This document shows, one piece after another, positions 31,604-40,820 of a stretch of DNA of 64,000 nt. This stretch comes from Dethiosulfatibacter aminovorans DSM 17477 (GTDB taxonomy: Bacteria; Bacillota; Clostridia; Tissierellales; Dethiosulfatibacteraceae), in the NCBI RefSeq assembly GCF_900142005.1, contig NZ_FQZL01000004.1, positions 310,001 to 374,000 on the forward strand. The letters run 5' to 3'. The stretch's first letter is position 1; each line of letters starts with the position of its first letter. The notes beneath the pieces are model-generated. The model was not told the origin of the DNA and made no database searches. It saw only the letters and a program-made list of their open reading frames with translations. Both the position numbers and the translations under genes were made by a program.

Positions 31604-32062
31604 ATGGTAGATTATTTTATGAAGAAAGCAATACTGGAAGCTGAAAAGGCATATGATATGGATGAGGTTCCTGTAGGAGCTGTCGTAGTTAAGGATGGAA
31701 AAATAATCGGCAGGGGATTCAACCAGAAGGAATTGGCAAAGGACGCAACGAAGCATGCGGAAATACTGGCAATCAATGAAGCCTGCAAGACTCTCAACGC
31801 CTGGAGGCTGACTGGATGCACAATGTATGTGACCCTTGAACCATGCGCCATGTGCGCAGGAGCCCTTGTGAATTCAAGAATTGACAATTTGATAATTGGG
31901 GCAAGGGATCCGAAGACGGGGGCCTGCGGCTCCGTGTTCAACATTGTGAATGAGGAAAAGCTCAATCACGGCATAAATGTGGAGTTTGGAGTAATGGAAG
32001 ATGAATGCTCAACAATGCTTAAGGATTTTTTTAAAAAACTGAGGAGTAGAGACGATGATTGA
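31604..32062 (+). CDS. tadA: tRNA-specific adenosine deaminase
   Basis: A 152-residue zinc deaminase that converts A34 to inosine in the anticodon of tRNA-Arg. The active site is complete: KHAEILA (His51, Glu53) and EPCAMCAGAL (Cys81, Cys84); the ARDPKTGACGS loop is typical of TadA. ATG at 31604 follows AGGTGGATTT, while the longer in-frame start at 31559 has no ribosome site. The gene overlaps the next by eight bases. Confidence 0.94.
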   Translation: MVDYFMKKAILEAEKAYDMDEVPVGAVVVKDGKIIGRGFNQKELAKDATKHAEILAINEACKTLNAWRLTGCTMYVTLEPCAMCAGALVNSRIDNLIIGARDPKTGACGSVFNIVNEEKLNHGINVEFGVMEDECSTMLKDFFKKLRSRDDD

Positions 32063-32582
32063 TTTATTGATTAAGAGAAGAAGCATCAGAAAATATACAG
32101 ATGAAAAGATTGAAGAACAAAAGGTTGAAATACTGAAAAAGGCAGCTCTTCTTGCACCGACAGGAAAAAACAAGAAGGAATGTGAATTTGTATTTGTAGA
32201 TGACAGGGAGCTTCTGGAGAAGCTTTCAAAGGCAAAGCCCCAGGGCGGAAAAATGCTTGAAGGTGCGGCCCTTGCCATTGTGATCATAGCGGATGAAACA
32301 AAGTCCGATGTATGGATAGAGGATGCCTCCGTAGCCGCAACGACGCTGCACTATGCGGCGCAGGATCTGGAACTTGGATCGTGCTGGGTGCAGATAAGAA
32401 ACAGAATGTTCGACTACGATGCGGAAATCAGTGCAGAATCAGTAGTTAAGGACATACTCAATATTGGAGTCGATTATAAGGTTCACAGCATCATATCCAT
32501 AGGTTATCCGGAAAAATGGAGACCTGAAAATGATGTGGCGAGTCTGGATTATTCCAAGATTTATGAGAATGGATGCAAGTAA
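32055..32582 (+). CDS. Nitroreductase-family protein
   Basis: A 175-residue FMN-dependent nitroreductase-like protein: RRSIRKYTDEKIEEQKVEIL at the start (FMN phosphate site), LAPTGKNKKECEFVFV, then DASVAATTLHYAAQDLELGSCWVQI and a C-terminal SIGYPEKWRP. It probably reduces quinones, flavins or nitro compounds with NAD(P)H; the natural substrate is unknown. It overlaps tadA by eight bases and ends before a terminator at 32602-32631. Confidence 0.9.
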   Translation: MIDLLIKRRSIRKYTDEKIEEQKVEILKKAALLAPTGKNKKECEFVFVDDRELLEKLSKAKPQGGKMLEGAALAIVIIADETKSDVWIEDASVAATTLHYAAQDLELGSCWVQIRNRMFDYDAEISAESVVKDILNIGVDYKVHSIISIGYPEKWRPENDVASLDYSKIYENGCK

Positions 32583-32601
32583 CTGAATATAAAAACTATA
32601 A

Positions 32602-32631
32602 AAGACAAGGGGCTTCGTGGCTCCTTGTCTT
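32602..32631. terminator. Terminator between convergent genes
   Basis: AAGACAAGG (32602-32610) pairs with CCTTGTCTT (32623-32631), with GGCTTCGTGGCT in the loop. The plus strand continues AAATTT. Confidence 0.7.
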
Positions 32632-32648
32632 AAATTTACGCCTATATG

Positions 32649-33290
32649 TTAAATCATGTCCGGGTATTTTGTTGCCCAGTGTACATTTCTCAGGAAGCTT
32701 TCCAGCTCCTGAGTTTTTTTGTTTTTGAACATTTCAATGATGGTTCTGTGTTCGGCGTTCGATTCTTCCAGCGCCTTGAACAGTCTTTCCTTGTCGTCGC
32801 TTATATATGAACGGTGAACCGGACCCGACTCCAGGGTTTCGACCAATTCGACTAGTTTTGGGTTGCTGCACTTGTTCAGATATATTCTATGGAACTCGTC
32901 CTGGAGGCTGTAGTAGTCGCTGAAATTCTTGTATTTGATGGCTATGTCTATCTTGTCGCACAATTCTTCCATTTTCAGGAAATCTTCATCCGTCATGTAT
33001 TCTACGGCCAAACTGGCTGCAAGAGCGTCCAGCGTAGCGATGATTGTGTATAGATTCATCTTTGCTGCATCTTCCAATTCTACGATTGTATATCCCTTCC
33101 TTGGAATCCTGCTGATTATATTGTCTGAAGTCAGTTGTATAAGCGCTTCTCTGACGGGAGTTCTGCTGATACCCATTTCATCGCAAATCTGCTGCTCTGT
33201 AAATATTTCATCGACTTTTAATTCGTTGTGTTGAATCTTGTCCAGAATGTATTTTATTGCCTGATCTCTAAGCGGTAGCGTCGTATCCAT
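32649..33290 (-). CDS. GntR/FadR-family (FCD) regulator of the amino-acid oxidation operon
   Basis: A 213-residue regulator: an N-terminal winged helix (FTEQQICDEMGISRTPVREAL) and an all-helical FCD ligand-binding domain with the usual His/Asp metal-site pattern (DEFHRIYLNKCSN, NAEHRTIIEMFKN). It is divergent from the operon starting at 33635 and most likely controls it. Copies of ACGTATAC(A/G) flank both promoters. The start has AAGGAGTG seven bases upstream. The effector is probably the amino or oxo acid used by the operon. Confidence 0.9.
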   Translation of the reverse strand: MDTTLPLRDQAIKYILDKIQHNELKVDEIFTEQQICDEMGISRTPVREALIQLTSDNIISRIPRKGYTIVELEDAAKMNLYTIIATLDALAASLAVEYMTDEDFLKMEELCDKIDIAIKYKNFSDYYSLQDEFHRIYLNKCSNPKLVELVETLESGPVHRSYISDDKERLFKALEESNAEHRTIIEMFKNKKTQELESFLRNVHWATKYPDMI

Positions 33291-33333
33291 AAGTGTTCAC
33301 TCCTTTTTCGCGTATTTGCTTTGTTCAATAAAT

Positions 33334-33362
33334 ATTTTAAATGATTTTCAAGCATATGTCAA
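33334..33362 (-). promoter_or_regulatory. Promoter of the FCD regulator gene
   Basis: On the minus strand TTGACA (33357-33362), 17 bp, TAAAAT (33334-33339). An operator copy (ACGTATACG, 33374-33382) lies 11 bp upstream. Confidence 0.7.
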
Positions 33363-33373
33363 CGGGAGTATAA

Positions 33374-33598
33374 ACGTATACGCAAATACACAGAATATTG
33401 ATAAAATATTAACGTATACATAAAAATAAGGGTTGAAACGATTGGATGAGTACGATTATCCGATGATGAAACAAAAAAATAAAGACGATAAAAGCGCGAA
33501 AAATCAATAATTAAGGTGCTAATGCGTATTGGAATCGAGGGCGATGCGGAAAAACGATTTGACAAACGTTTTCTTGATATGTATAATTGTATACGTAA
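33374..33598 (+). promoter_or_regulatory. Divergent intergenic region: three GTATAC operators and a consensus promoter
   Basis: Sites ACGTATACG (33374-33382), ACGTATACA (33412-33420) and TGTATACGT (33588-33596); the last two are exact reverse complements. The catabolic operon promoter is TTGACA (33559-33564), 17 bp, TATAAT (33582-33587), a perfect consensus, and the third site begins at the base after the -10, where a bound protein would block transcription. The ~135 bp between sites 2 and the promoter show nothing else recognisable. Confidence 0.75.
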
Positions 33599-33634
33599 AC
33601 AAAAACAATAAAAATTTGATTTGGAGGTAGTTTG

Positions 33635-34783
33635 ATGGACCAAAAACCGTATGCAGTTGTTGAATGGAATGACACTGAGAGTGATGCGAAAGGATGGTTG
33701 TGTGCTTATAATTTTGTTAATCATTATTGTGGCGGCGGAACGAGGATGCACCCGACAGTAACAAAGGAAGAAGTCGTAAGACTTGCAACGACGATGGGAT
33801 ACAAGTACAAGGCTTGTGAATCCGAGACTACAGGAGGATGCAAGGGTGGTATTGCCTATGACTACAAGGCTCCCGATGCAAAGGATGTATTGAGAAGGTA
33901 CTTGAATGCAATGGCGCCATATATCAAGGCCGGCGTCTCCATTGGTGGAGATCTGGGAGTGGATTATGCGGATGTTCTTGAAATCCTTGAAGATATGGGA
34001 ATAGGTCTTCCCCAAACCAAAGAAATGAAAGAAAGTGCGGAAATACAGCAGTATATCAGGAATCATGATGATGCCTGCGACATGACTTATGATGGATTCA
34101 AGATGTATGACATGATAACCGGCTACGGATGTGCCCATTCCCTTGATGAGGCATGGAAATACAAGAAGGGTGATGAAGGTGCAAGGGTTGTAATCCAGGG
34201 ATTTGGATGTGTAGGAGCCAGCATGGCAAACAATCTTGATCAGATGGGTTACAAGGTTGTTGGTATAGCTGATGCAAACCTCATGGTGGAGTGCCAGGAC
34301 GGACTTGATGTCAAGAAACTCATTGAGACGAGAAAGCCAAAAGGTGAAATGGATCCCGATGCATTCGAATCAAATTATATAGTAAGAGAAAACACGGAAT
34401 GGCTTGATGTTGACTGTGACGTACTTGTTCCGGCAGCCCTTGAGGATGTAATAAACAAGGACAATGCAGAAAAGGTGAAGGCATCCCTGATAGTTGAAGC
34501 TGCAAACATACCTGTTACAGCAGAAGCTGATGAAATACTTCGTAATAACAATGTGGACATATGTGTTGATTTTGTAGCTAATCTTGGTGGAATAAGAATT
34601 TATGACTCTCTCGTTTTCGGTATTGTAGATCCTGTTCCGCAACAGATAGTTGACGATACCACATCCCTTATAAGAAAGCAGACAAGACTGATGTTTGAGG
34701 AAGCGGACAAAAGAAACATGAGCCATAGGGCTGTAGCAAGGGAACTGTTCAAGCCGGACGTATTTGATACTCCCGACATTTAG
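33635..34783 (+). CDS. Glu/Leu/Phe/Val-type amino acid dehydrogenase
   Basis: A 382-residue NAD(P)-dependent dehydrogenase of the GLFV family, which oxidatively deaminates an L-amino acid to the 2-oxo acid plus ammonia. The catalytic region reads TGGCKGGI (lysine of the GGxKGG motif), the dinucleotide site VVIQGFGCVGASMANNL, and the C-terminal DICVDFVANLGGIRIYD. It is about as long as leucine/phenylalanine dehydrogenases but diverges in the substrate pocket (GGGTRMHPTVTKEE), so the substrate is uncertain. ATG at 33635 follows GGAGGTAGTTTG. It opens the operon and supplies the 2-oxo acid for the downstream ferredoxin oxidoreductase. Confidence 0.88.
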   Translation: MDQKPYAVVEWNDTESDAKGWLCAYNFVNHYCGGGTRMHPTVTKEEVVRLATTMGYKYKACESETTGGCKGGIAYDYKAPDAKDVLRRYLNAMAPYIKAGVSIGGDLGVDYADVLEILEDMGIGLPQTKEMKESAEIQQYIRNHDDACDMTYDGFKMYDMITGYGCAHSLDEAWKYKKGDEGARVVIQGFGCVGASMANNLDQMGYKVVGIADANLMVECQDGLDVKKLIETRKPKGEMDPDAFESNYIVRENTEWLDVDCDVLVPAALEDVINKDNAEKVKASLIVEAANIPVTAEADEILRNNNVDICVDFVANLGGIRIYDSLVFGIVDPVPQQIVDDTTSLIRKQTRLMFEEADKRNMSHRAVARELFKPDVFDTPDI

Positions 34784-34802
34784 TTCGAAGAGGAGGCTGA
34801 AA

Positions 34803-35012
34803 TTGAAGAGATTAATAACAAATGTTGAAAGCTGTAAAAGCTGCAGATATTGTGAAGACAATTGCCCCAAGGATGCTATCAGGGTCAATGGTGAAATAAA
34901 CAGCAAGGGTTATCCTACGGTTGTGGTTGACCATGAAAAATGTATAGTTTGTGGAATATGCTATAACGTGTGTCCCGACTATGTATTTGAAATTCATGAA
35001 GTGGAGGTGTAA
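34803..35012 (+). CDS. 2-oxoacid:ferredoxin oxidoreductase, ferredoxin (delta) subunit
   Basis: A 69-residue ferredoxin subunit with two [4Fe-4S] motifs, CKSCRYCEDNCP and CIVCGICYNVCP, that carries electrons from the thiamine-diphosphate centre to ferredoxin. The start is TTG at 34803 with GAGGAGG upstream; a longer frame reaching back into the dehydrogenase gene is not credible. It precedes the alpha subunit by two bases. Confidence 0.92.
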   Translation: MKRLITNVESCKSCRYCEDNCPKDAIRVNGEINSKGYPTVVVDHEKCIVCGICYNVCPDYVFEIHEVEV

Positions 35013-35014
35013 TA

Positions 35015-36073
35015 TTGGATAAACAGTTAATGAAAGGAAATGAAGCAATAGCTGAAGCTGCCGTAAGAGCAGGATGCAAATTCTTTGCAGGGTATCCCAT
35101 TACTCCTCAAAGCGAGATCCTTGAGTATCTGTCGTGGAGAATGCCTGAAGAAAACGGCGTATTCATACAAAGTGAATCTGAACTGGCAGGAATAAGCATG
35201 GTTTATGGAGCTGCAGCAACGGGATTCAGAACCATGACCAGTTCCTCGGGACCTGGATACAGTCTGCTTCAGGAAGGTATATCGTATATAGCGTCGGCAG
35301 AGTTGCCGTGTCTTATTGTCGATGTAATGCGTTACGGGTCAGGATTGGGAGATATTTTCGTAGGACAAAGCGACTACTGGCAGGCGGTAAAGAACGGAGG
35401 ACACGGAGACTACCGCTCCATAGTGTATGCGCCGTCATCGGTACAGGAAGCTGCAGACTTTGTAAGAATGGGATTTGAGAAAGCGGAAAAATACAGGAAT
35501 CCCGTAACCCTTCTCTCCGACGCTTCCATAGGACAGATGATGGAGCCTGTAAAGTTTCCTGAAATAATCGAACATGATCCGGACCAGTACGACTGGACTG
35601 CAAGCGGCAAGGGAGAAAGAAAATTCAACAGGATCACTTCCGTCATGTACTATATGGATGACTATGATGATCATATAGCAAGGAAATATAAGGATATTGA
35701 GGAAAATGAACAGCTTTGGGAAGATTTCCATACAGAGGATGCGGAATATGTAATGGTTGCATACGGAATATCTTCCAGGGTATGCATAGAAGTTGTGGAG
35801 ACATTGAGGAAAGAAGGAATCAAGGTGGGGCTGATACGACCGATTTCCTTGTATCCCTTCCCTGTAAAGGCATTTGAAAATATCAATGATGCAAAGGCAC
35901 TCATAAGCGTTGAGATGACAAAACTTAATCAGATGGCTGAAGATGTTGCCCTTGCTTCAAGGATGAAGGTTCCCGTATACGGTATAACTGGCGGCACCGA
36001 GTTTTATGAAGCCGAGGATGTAATAAGCTCGGTAATTGACATAATAAATGGAAATGCAAAGGAGGTCATATAA
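35015..36073 (+). CDS. vorB: 2-oxoacid:ferredoxin oxidoreductase alpha subunit, VorB-like
   Basis: A 352-residue subunit that resembles the annotated VorB (3-methyl-2-oxobutanoate) type: KQLMKGNEAIAEAAVRAGC at the start, FAGYPITPQSEI, SSSGPGYSLLQEGISY and GGHGDYRSIV. It pairs with the TPP-binding beta subunit. Together the four subunits decarboxylate a 2-oxo acid to acyl-CoA and reduce ferredoxin. Specificity for branched-chain over 2-oxoglutarate or aromatic oxo acids is a family-level guess. It starts with TTG at 35015 after GGAGGTGTAATA. Confidence 0.88.
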   Translation: MDKQLMKGNEAIAEAAVRAGCKFFAGYPITPQSEILEYLSWRMPEENGVFIQSESELAGISMVYGAAATGFRTMTSSSGPGYSLLQEGISYIASAELPCLIVDVMRYGSGLGDIFVGQSDYWQAVKNGGHGDYRSIVYAPSSVQEAADFVRMGFEKAEKYRNPVTLLSDASIGQMMEPVKFPEIIEHDPDQYDWTASGKGERKFNRITSVMYYMDDYDDHIARKYKDIEENEQLWEDFHTEDAEYVMVAYGISSRVCIEVVETLRKEGIKVGLIRPISLYPFPVKAFENINDAKALISVEMTKLNQMAEDVALASRMKVPVYGITGGTEFYEAEDVISSVIDIINGNAKEVI

Positions 36074-36814
36074 ATGGTTCTAAAGACTAAACCTGAAGCC
36101 TGTTTTGTAGACAACAAGTATTGTCCCGGATGCGGACACGGAATCATAAACAGGCTGGTTGCCGAAGTCCTGGAGGAAATGGGAGAAGACAAGAAGGCCG
36201 TAGGCACTATAGCCGTTGGATGTGCATCGCTGATGCCGGATACATTCGGCATAGACTGCATACAGGCGCAGCACGGAAGGGCTGCTGCAGTGGCGGTCGG
36301 AGTGAAGCGCTGCAGACCGGACAACATGGTATTCTCATATCAGGGAGATGGCGATGCCCTGGCGATAGGATTTTCGGAGACCATGTATGCTGCCATCAGG
36401 AATGAAAATATAACTGTAATATTTGTGAACAATGGAAACTTTGGAATGACTGGTGGACAGATGGCCCCTACAACCCTTGAAGGACAAAAGACCACTACAT
36501 CGCCTATGGGAAGGGACATATCTGCTACGGGAGCTCCTCTAAATGTCATAAACATGATGAAGACTCTGGATGTTGCATTCCTTGCCAGAGGGTCCGTTGA
36601 TGGAAATGCCAATGTTTTGAAAACAAAGAAATTTATCAGACGTGCATTTGAAGCGCAGAAAAACAAGAAAGGCTACAGCTTTGTAGAAATTCTGTCGCCA
36701 TGTCCTACAAACTGGAACATGTCGCCGAGAAATTCGATGAAGCACATAAGGGAAACCGTTGAAAATACATATGAACTTGGAGTGTTTGTAGAAAGGAGTG
36801 AAGACAATGCCTGA
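36074..36814 (+). CDS. 2-oxoacid:ferredoxin oxidoreductase beta subunit (TPP-binding)
   Basis: A 246-residue thiamine-diphosphate subunit. CPGCGHGIINRL (iron-sulfur/TPP region) and the TPP motif GDGDALAIG with the downstream NNGNFGMTGGQ are complete, followed by TSPMGRDIS. It starts immediately after the alpha-subunit stop codon and overlaps the gamma gene by eight bases. Confidence 0.93.
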   Translation: MVLKTKPEACFVDNKYCPGCGHGIINRLVAEVLEEMGEDKKAVGTIAVGCASLMPDTFGIDCIQAQHGRAAAVAVGVKRCRPDNMVFSYQGDGDALAIGFSETMYAAIRNENITVIFVNNGNFGMTGGQMAPTTLEGQKTTTSPMGRDISATGAPLNVINMMKTLDVAFLARGSVDGNANVLKTKKFIRRAFEAQKNKKGYSFVEILSPCPTNWNMSPRNSMKHIRETVENTYELGVFVERSEDNA

Positions 36815-37352
36815 TATTATCTGTGCCGGATTCGGCGGACAGGGTGTTCTGACTGCAGGATTGATACTGGCAAAGACGGGAATGAACAACGACAAGAATG
36901 TAACATGGATTCCTTCTTACGGTTCTGAGATGAGAGGTGGAACGGCCAATTGCAATCTCAAGATATCCGATGGGAGAATAGCCAGCCCGTTCGTAAAAAA
37001 AATAGATATTCTTGTTGCAATGAACACACCTTCTGTAGACAAGTTCGAGCCAATGCTGAAAGAGGGAGGAACCCTTGTCGTAAATGAAACTCTTGTGAAG
37101 TACAGGAAATTCAGGGATGACGTAAATGTAGTAATGGTTCCTGCCACGGACATTGCCGAATGGACAAAGAATCCAAGGGGAGCAAACATCGTAATGCTTG
37201 GAGCTCTAGCATCTACCGGCAAGTTGTTTGATCATGGAATCATGCTGTCGGGAGTGAATGAGTTTTTTAAATCGAAGGGAAAGAACAATCCCCTCAATGC
37301 CGTGTGTTTCAGAGAAGGAATGAATAAGGCGAGGAATCTGAATGAATATTAA
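36807..37352 (+). CDS. 2-oxoacid:ferredoxin oxidoreductase gamma subunit
   Basis: A 181-residue gamma subunit (CoA-binding side): ICAGFGGQGVLTAGLILAK at the N-terminus and GSEMRGGTANCNLKIS are family hallmarks. ATG at 36807 follows AAAGGAGTGAAGAC. It overlaps the acyl-CoA synthetase start at 37342 by 11 bases, so the two are translationally coupled. Confidence 0.93.
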   Translation: MPDIICAGFGGQGVLTAGLILAKTGMNNDKNVTWIPSYGSEMRGGTANCNLKISDGRIASPFVKKIDILVAMNTPSVDKFEPMLKEGGTLVVNETLVKYRKFRDDVNVVMVPATDIAEWTKNPRGANIVMLGALASTGKLFDHGIMLSGVNEFFKSKGKNNPLNAVCFREGMNKARNLNEY

Positions 37353-39426
37353 CAAACTGCTTAAACCCAAAAAAATTGCAATAGTCGGAGCCAGTGATAA
37401 GGAAGGATTCGGCGGAGATACATGCAGGAATGCAATGGCATACATGTCGGACGACAAGTATTATTTCATAAATCCAAGAAGAGATGAAGTCTTTGGGAAA
37501 AAATGCTATGAATCCATAAGGGACCTTCCTGAGAAGGTGGATATGGTAGTAATATGCACACCTGTACATACTGTAGAGGCAATTCTTCGTGAAGCCCATG
37601 AAAAGGGTGCGGGAGCTGCGGTTGTATTTGCGAGCGGCTACTCTGAGGTCGGCACTGAAGAAGGGGTAGAAAGAGAAAGGTCGTTGATTGAAACCTGCAG
37701 GAGTCTGGATATGGCTCTCATGGGACCCAACTGTGCAGGGTTTATCAACTACAGCGATATGGTTTCATCCTTTGCCTTCATTTCGGAGGAAAGGGACAGA
37801 AAGGGAAGAGTAGGTTTTGTTTCCCAGAGCGGACAGCTGGCCTTGTCCATGATGGACAGTCCGAAGATGAAGTTTTCCTATGCAATATCCTCAGGGAACA
37901 GCTCCGTAGTGACCATGGAGGATTATCTGGACTTTCTTGTTGATGACGAGGATACAAAGGTTATTGCCATGTATCTTGAAGGAATAAAGGATACGGCTCC
38001 CTTTGTTGCGGCTCTCAAGAAGGCTGCATTGAAGAAAAAGCCCGTAGTCATCCTGAAGACGGGACGCTCCCGGAAGGGCCAGGAGATTGCTGCGTCCCAT
38101 ACGGGAAGTCTTTCGGGAACGGACAAGGTATACGATGCATTGTTCAGAAAGTTTGGAGTGATCAGGGTTGACGACCTTGAAGAGCTCATGTCTACCTGTA
38201 TGGCTCTTTCTGTCATGAAAAGGATGCCGGAAAATCCCAAAGTGGCTTCAATGAACCTGTCGGGAGGCGAAACGGGAATCTGTGCCGACCTTGGTGAGCT
38301 TCACGGAATAGAATATGCAAACTTCGGCAAGGATACCATGAAGAGGTTGAAGGAGGTTCTTCCCTCCTATGCATCTCCCAACAACCCTCTGGATATGACG
38401 GCAACCTTGTCATATGACGTAGATAAATATGCAGAGGCAGTGGACATCGTCATGATGGATCAGGATGTGGGACTGGTGGCCATAGGATACACCCTCCTTC
38501 AGGAAATTGCAGACCCGGCTATCAAGTACATGACAGAGAGTCTTGAAAAGGTGCTTGAAGATCCCATGGCAAAGCCTGTGGTAATGATACCTTTCACAGA
38601 AAACACCAGGAATGCAGAATACAGCGAGAGGCTTGAGAAGATTGGTGTTCCTGTACTGCCTACTTCGAATTATGCATTCAAGGTGCTTAAAAACATAACC
38701 GGATTCATTGCATATGATGCTTCATGCCATAACCTTGAAGTCAGCATACCTGAAGCAAGGAAGGGAGAAGCAACTCCTTTGAGCGAGTCGGAAAGCAAGA
38801 ATATCATAGGTTCATATGGCATACCCTTCCCCAGGACCGAAGTTGTAAAAAGCCTTAAACAGGCACACAGTCTTGCCGATGATATGGGATATCCGCTGGT
38901 GGCAAAGATTGACAGTCCTGATATAATGCACAAGTCGGATGCCGGATGTGTAATGCTGAACCTGAAACATGCAGATGAAGTTGTAGATGCATACAGTGAG
39001 ATTATTGACAATGCCGTTGCATACAAGAAGAATGCTGTCATAAACGGAGTTCAGCTGAGTACAATGGTGAAAAGCGGCATAGAGATGATAATCGGAGTGA
39101 AAAACGACCCTCAACTTGGACCTTGCATCATGTGCGGCCTTGGAGGAGTCTTTGTGGAGGTGTTCAAGGATACGGCTTTGGGACTTGCTCCGGTATCCAG
39201 AATTGAAGCGGAAAACATGGTGGATTCCTTGAAGGGTGTCAAGCTGCTTAACGGATACAGGGGATCGGAACCTGCCGACAAGGATGCCTTCGTTGACGCC
39301 ATTGTAAATGTGTCAAGACTTGCAACTGAGCATATGAACAGCATGTCTGAACTGGACATAAATCCAATTTTTGTATACGAGGAAGGAATTTGTGCAGTGG
39401 ATGCACTGTATGTGAAAAATGTTTAA
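37342..39426 (+). CDS. ADP-forming acyl-CoA synthetase (fused alpha-beta)
   Basis: A 694-residue enzyme that converts acyl-CoA, ADP and phosphate to free acid, CoA and ATP. The CoA-binding domain opens with VGASDKEGFGG; the phosphorylated histidine is His253 in ASHTGSLSG; NLSGGETGICADL follows; and an ATP-grasp beta domain fills the last ~230 residues (GYPLVAKIDSPDIMHKSDAG, IGVKNDPQLGPCIMCGLGG). The fused arrangement is seen in many amino-acid-fermenting bacteria and archaea. Directly after the 2-oxoacid oxidoreductase, it completes substrate-level ATP formation. Confidence 0.94.
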   Translation: MNINKLLKPKKIAIVGASDKEGFGGDTCRNAMAYMSDDKYYFINPRRDEVFGKKCYESIRDLPEKVDMVVICTPVHTVEAILREAHEKGAGAAVVFASGYSEVGTEEGVERERSLIETCRSLDMALMGPNCAGFINYSDMVSSFAFISEERDRKGRVGFVSQSGQLALSMMDSPKMKFSYAISSGNSSVVTMEDYLDFLVDDEDTKVIAMYLEGIKDTAPFVAALKKAALKKKPVVILKTGRSRKGQEIAASHTGSLSGTDKVYDALFRKFGVIRVDDLEELMSTCMALSVMKRMPENPKVASMNLSGGETGICADLGELHGIEYANFGKDTMKRLKEVLPSYASPNNPLDMTATLSYDVDKYAEAVDIVMMDQDVGLVAIGYTLLQEIADPAIKYMTESLEKVLEDPMAKPVVMIPFTENTRNAEYSERLEKIGVPVLPTSNYAFKVLKNITGFIAYDASCHNLEVSIPEARKGEATPLSESESKNIIGSYGIPFPRTEVVKSLKQAHSLADDMGYPLVAKIDSPDIMHKSDAGCVMLNLKHADEVVDAYSEIIDNAVAYKKNAVINGVQLSTMVKSGIEMIIGVKNDPQLGPCIMCGLGGVFVEVFKDTALGLAPVSRIEAENMVDSLKGVKLLNGYRGSEPADKDAFVDAIVNVSRLATEHMNSMSELDINPIFVYEEGICAVDALYVKNV

Positions 39427-39459
39427 ACCATAGTTGGGAAAAATAACATGGAGGAATTT

Positions 39460-40719
39460 ATGAACAACACAATAAAAAAATATTTAACGATTTTTGCACT
39501 GTCTTTAAGTGGTGGGTCAATATTCATGCTGCCCTATATCAAGTATGTATTTTATGACCATCAGATAGAGGTAATGGGAATAACAAATCAGCAGTCTGGA
39601 TTGTTGCTTTCGATGTATGCCATTGGCTGCATGGCATTGTATATTCCAGGAGGAATTATTGCCGACAGGTTTTCAGCCAAGAAATGCATATTCTGGTCCT
39701 TGACATCCACGACGGTTTTAGCATTGCTATATGCCTTCACTTTCAACTACCAGCTGTCGCTGGTAATCTGGCTGTTGCTTGCCGTTACTACATGTTTTGT
39801 ATTTTGGACGGCCCTTATGAAGACGCTGAGGATGGCGGGATCCGATGAGGAGCAGGGAAGGATATTCGGCATATATTATGCGGGCAACGGAATAACCGGT
39901 GCCGTCGTAAACTCTCTTGCCTTGTGGGCAAGTACAAAGGGGGCTGACCCGAGAGGAAGTCTTTTCAATGCAGTCATGGTTATGGCGGCTGCAACGGCAA
40001 TAGCGGCGGTGTTGATTAAAATATTCCTGAAGGATGACAAAGAAGACAGGGCGGAAAGTGACGACAGTGAAAAATTTGATTTTGGAGCTGTCACAACACT
40101 CATTAAAAATCCAATAGTGTGGATATTTTCCCTGATTATTTTCTGTGGATACAGCCTTTACAGCAGTACTTCATATTTTACTCCTTATCTGACTGACGTA
40201 GTAGGAATTTCGCCGGAGCAGTCCGGAGTGTTCTCCATAATCAGGACCTATGTGTTCATGCTTCTGGCACCCATAGGAGGTTTCCTTGCCGACAAGGTAT
40301 TCAAGTCTACAAGCAAATGGTTCATGGTCGCATTTACTGTCCTTGCGATACTTTTCTGGGGGGTTTTGAGGATTCCGGAAGGTACGAATCCGACTCTGAT
40401 AAGTATAATCACATTGCTACCCGGAGCTTTCGGACTGGCGTTGTACGGCATTCTGTTTTCAATAATAGGAGAAGCCAAGATTCCTGTAACCGTTACAGCC
40501 ACTGCAGTTGGAATAGCATCTATTATTGGTTATACTCCGGATCTGTTCATGTCGGCAATGTTCGGCACATGGCTTGATAAATACGGCAACGGCGGATATG
40601 GATACATATTTACATTCCTCATGTTTGTGGGAGTCGTAGGTGCGGCAGCATCCTATATAATCAGAAGAAGATGTGTGAAGCTGGAAAGTCTGGTTGCAGA
40701 CAGAGAAAAACAAGCTTAG
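39460..40719 (+). CDS. Major facilitator superfamily transporter
   Basis: A 419-residue, 12-helix MFS transporter. The loop-2 signature appears as GGIIADRFSAKK and the equivalent in the second half as GGFLADKVFKSTSK. ATG at 39460 follows GGAGG; an upstream in-frame ATG at 39448 has no ribosome site. It follows the acyl-CoA synthetase by 33 bases and probably imports the amino acid or exports the organic acid; the direction is unknown. Confidence 0.88.
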   Translation: MNNTIKKYLTIFALSLSGGSIFMLPYIKYVFYDHQIEVMGITNQQSGLLLSMYAIGCMALYIPGGIIADRFSAKKCIFWSLTSTTVLALLYAFTFNYQLSLVIWLLLAVTTCFVFWTALMKTLRMAGSDEEQGRIFGIYYAGNGITGAVVNSLALWASTKGADPRGSLFNAVMVMAAATAIAAVLIKIFLKDDKEDRAESDDSEKFDFGAVTTLIKNPIVWIFSLIIFCGYSLYSSTSYFTPYLTDVVGISPEQSGVFSIIRTYVFMLLAPIGGFLADKVFKSTSKWFMVAFTVLAILFWGVLRIPEGTNPTLISIITLLPGAFGLALYGILFSIIGEAKIPVTVTATAVGIASIIGYTPDLFMSAMFGTWLDKYGNGGYGYIFTFLMFVGVVGAAASYIIRRRCVKLESLVADREKQA

Positions 40720-40747
40720 GTTGTTCATAAAAATAGTTGAGCTTATT

Positions 40748-40816
40748 CGGAAGAGGCAAAAACTCTTCCGGAGGGCTTGACGTTTTGCATTTTTTGTTTA
40801 CTATACTAGGAGGAAT
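40748..40816 (+). promoter_or_regulatory. Gap before nhaC: hairpin and weak promoter
   Basis: CGGAAGAG-GCAAAAA-CTCTTCCG (40759-40781 region) is an 8-bp hairpin without a direct T tract; TTGACG and TATACT about 19 bp apart follow. This could be a partial terminator plus an internal promoter that sets a different level for nhaC. Confidence 0.35.
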
Positions 40817-40820
40817 TTAA

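Noticed and set aside
33359..34138. 259-codon minus-strand frame
   Set aside because: Antisense to the amino acid dehydrogenase and running across its promoter and operators; no recognisable protein.
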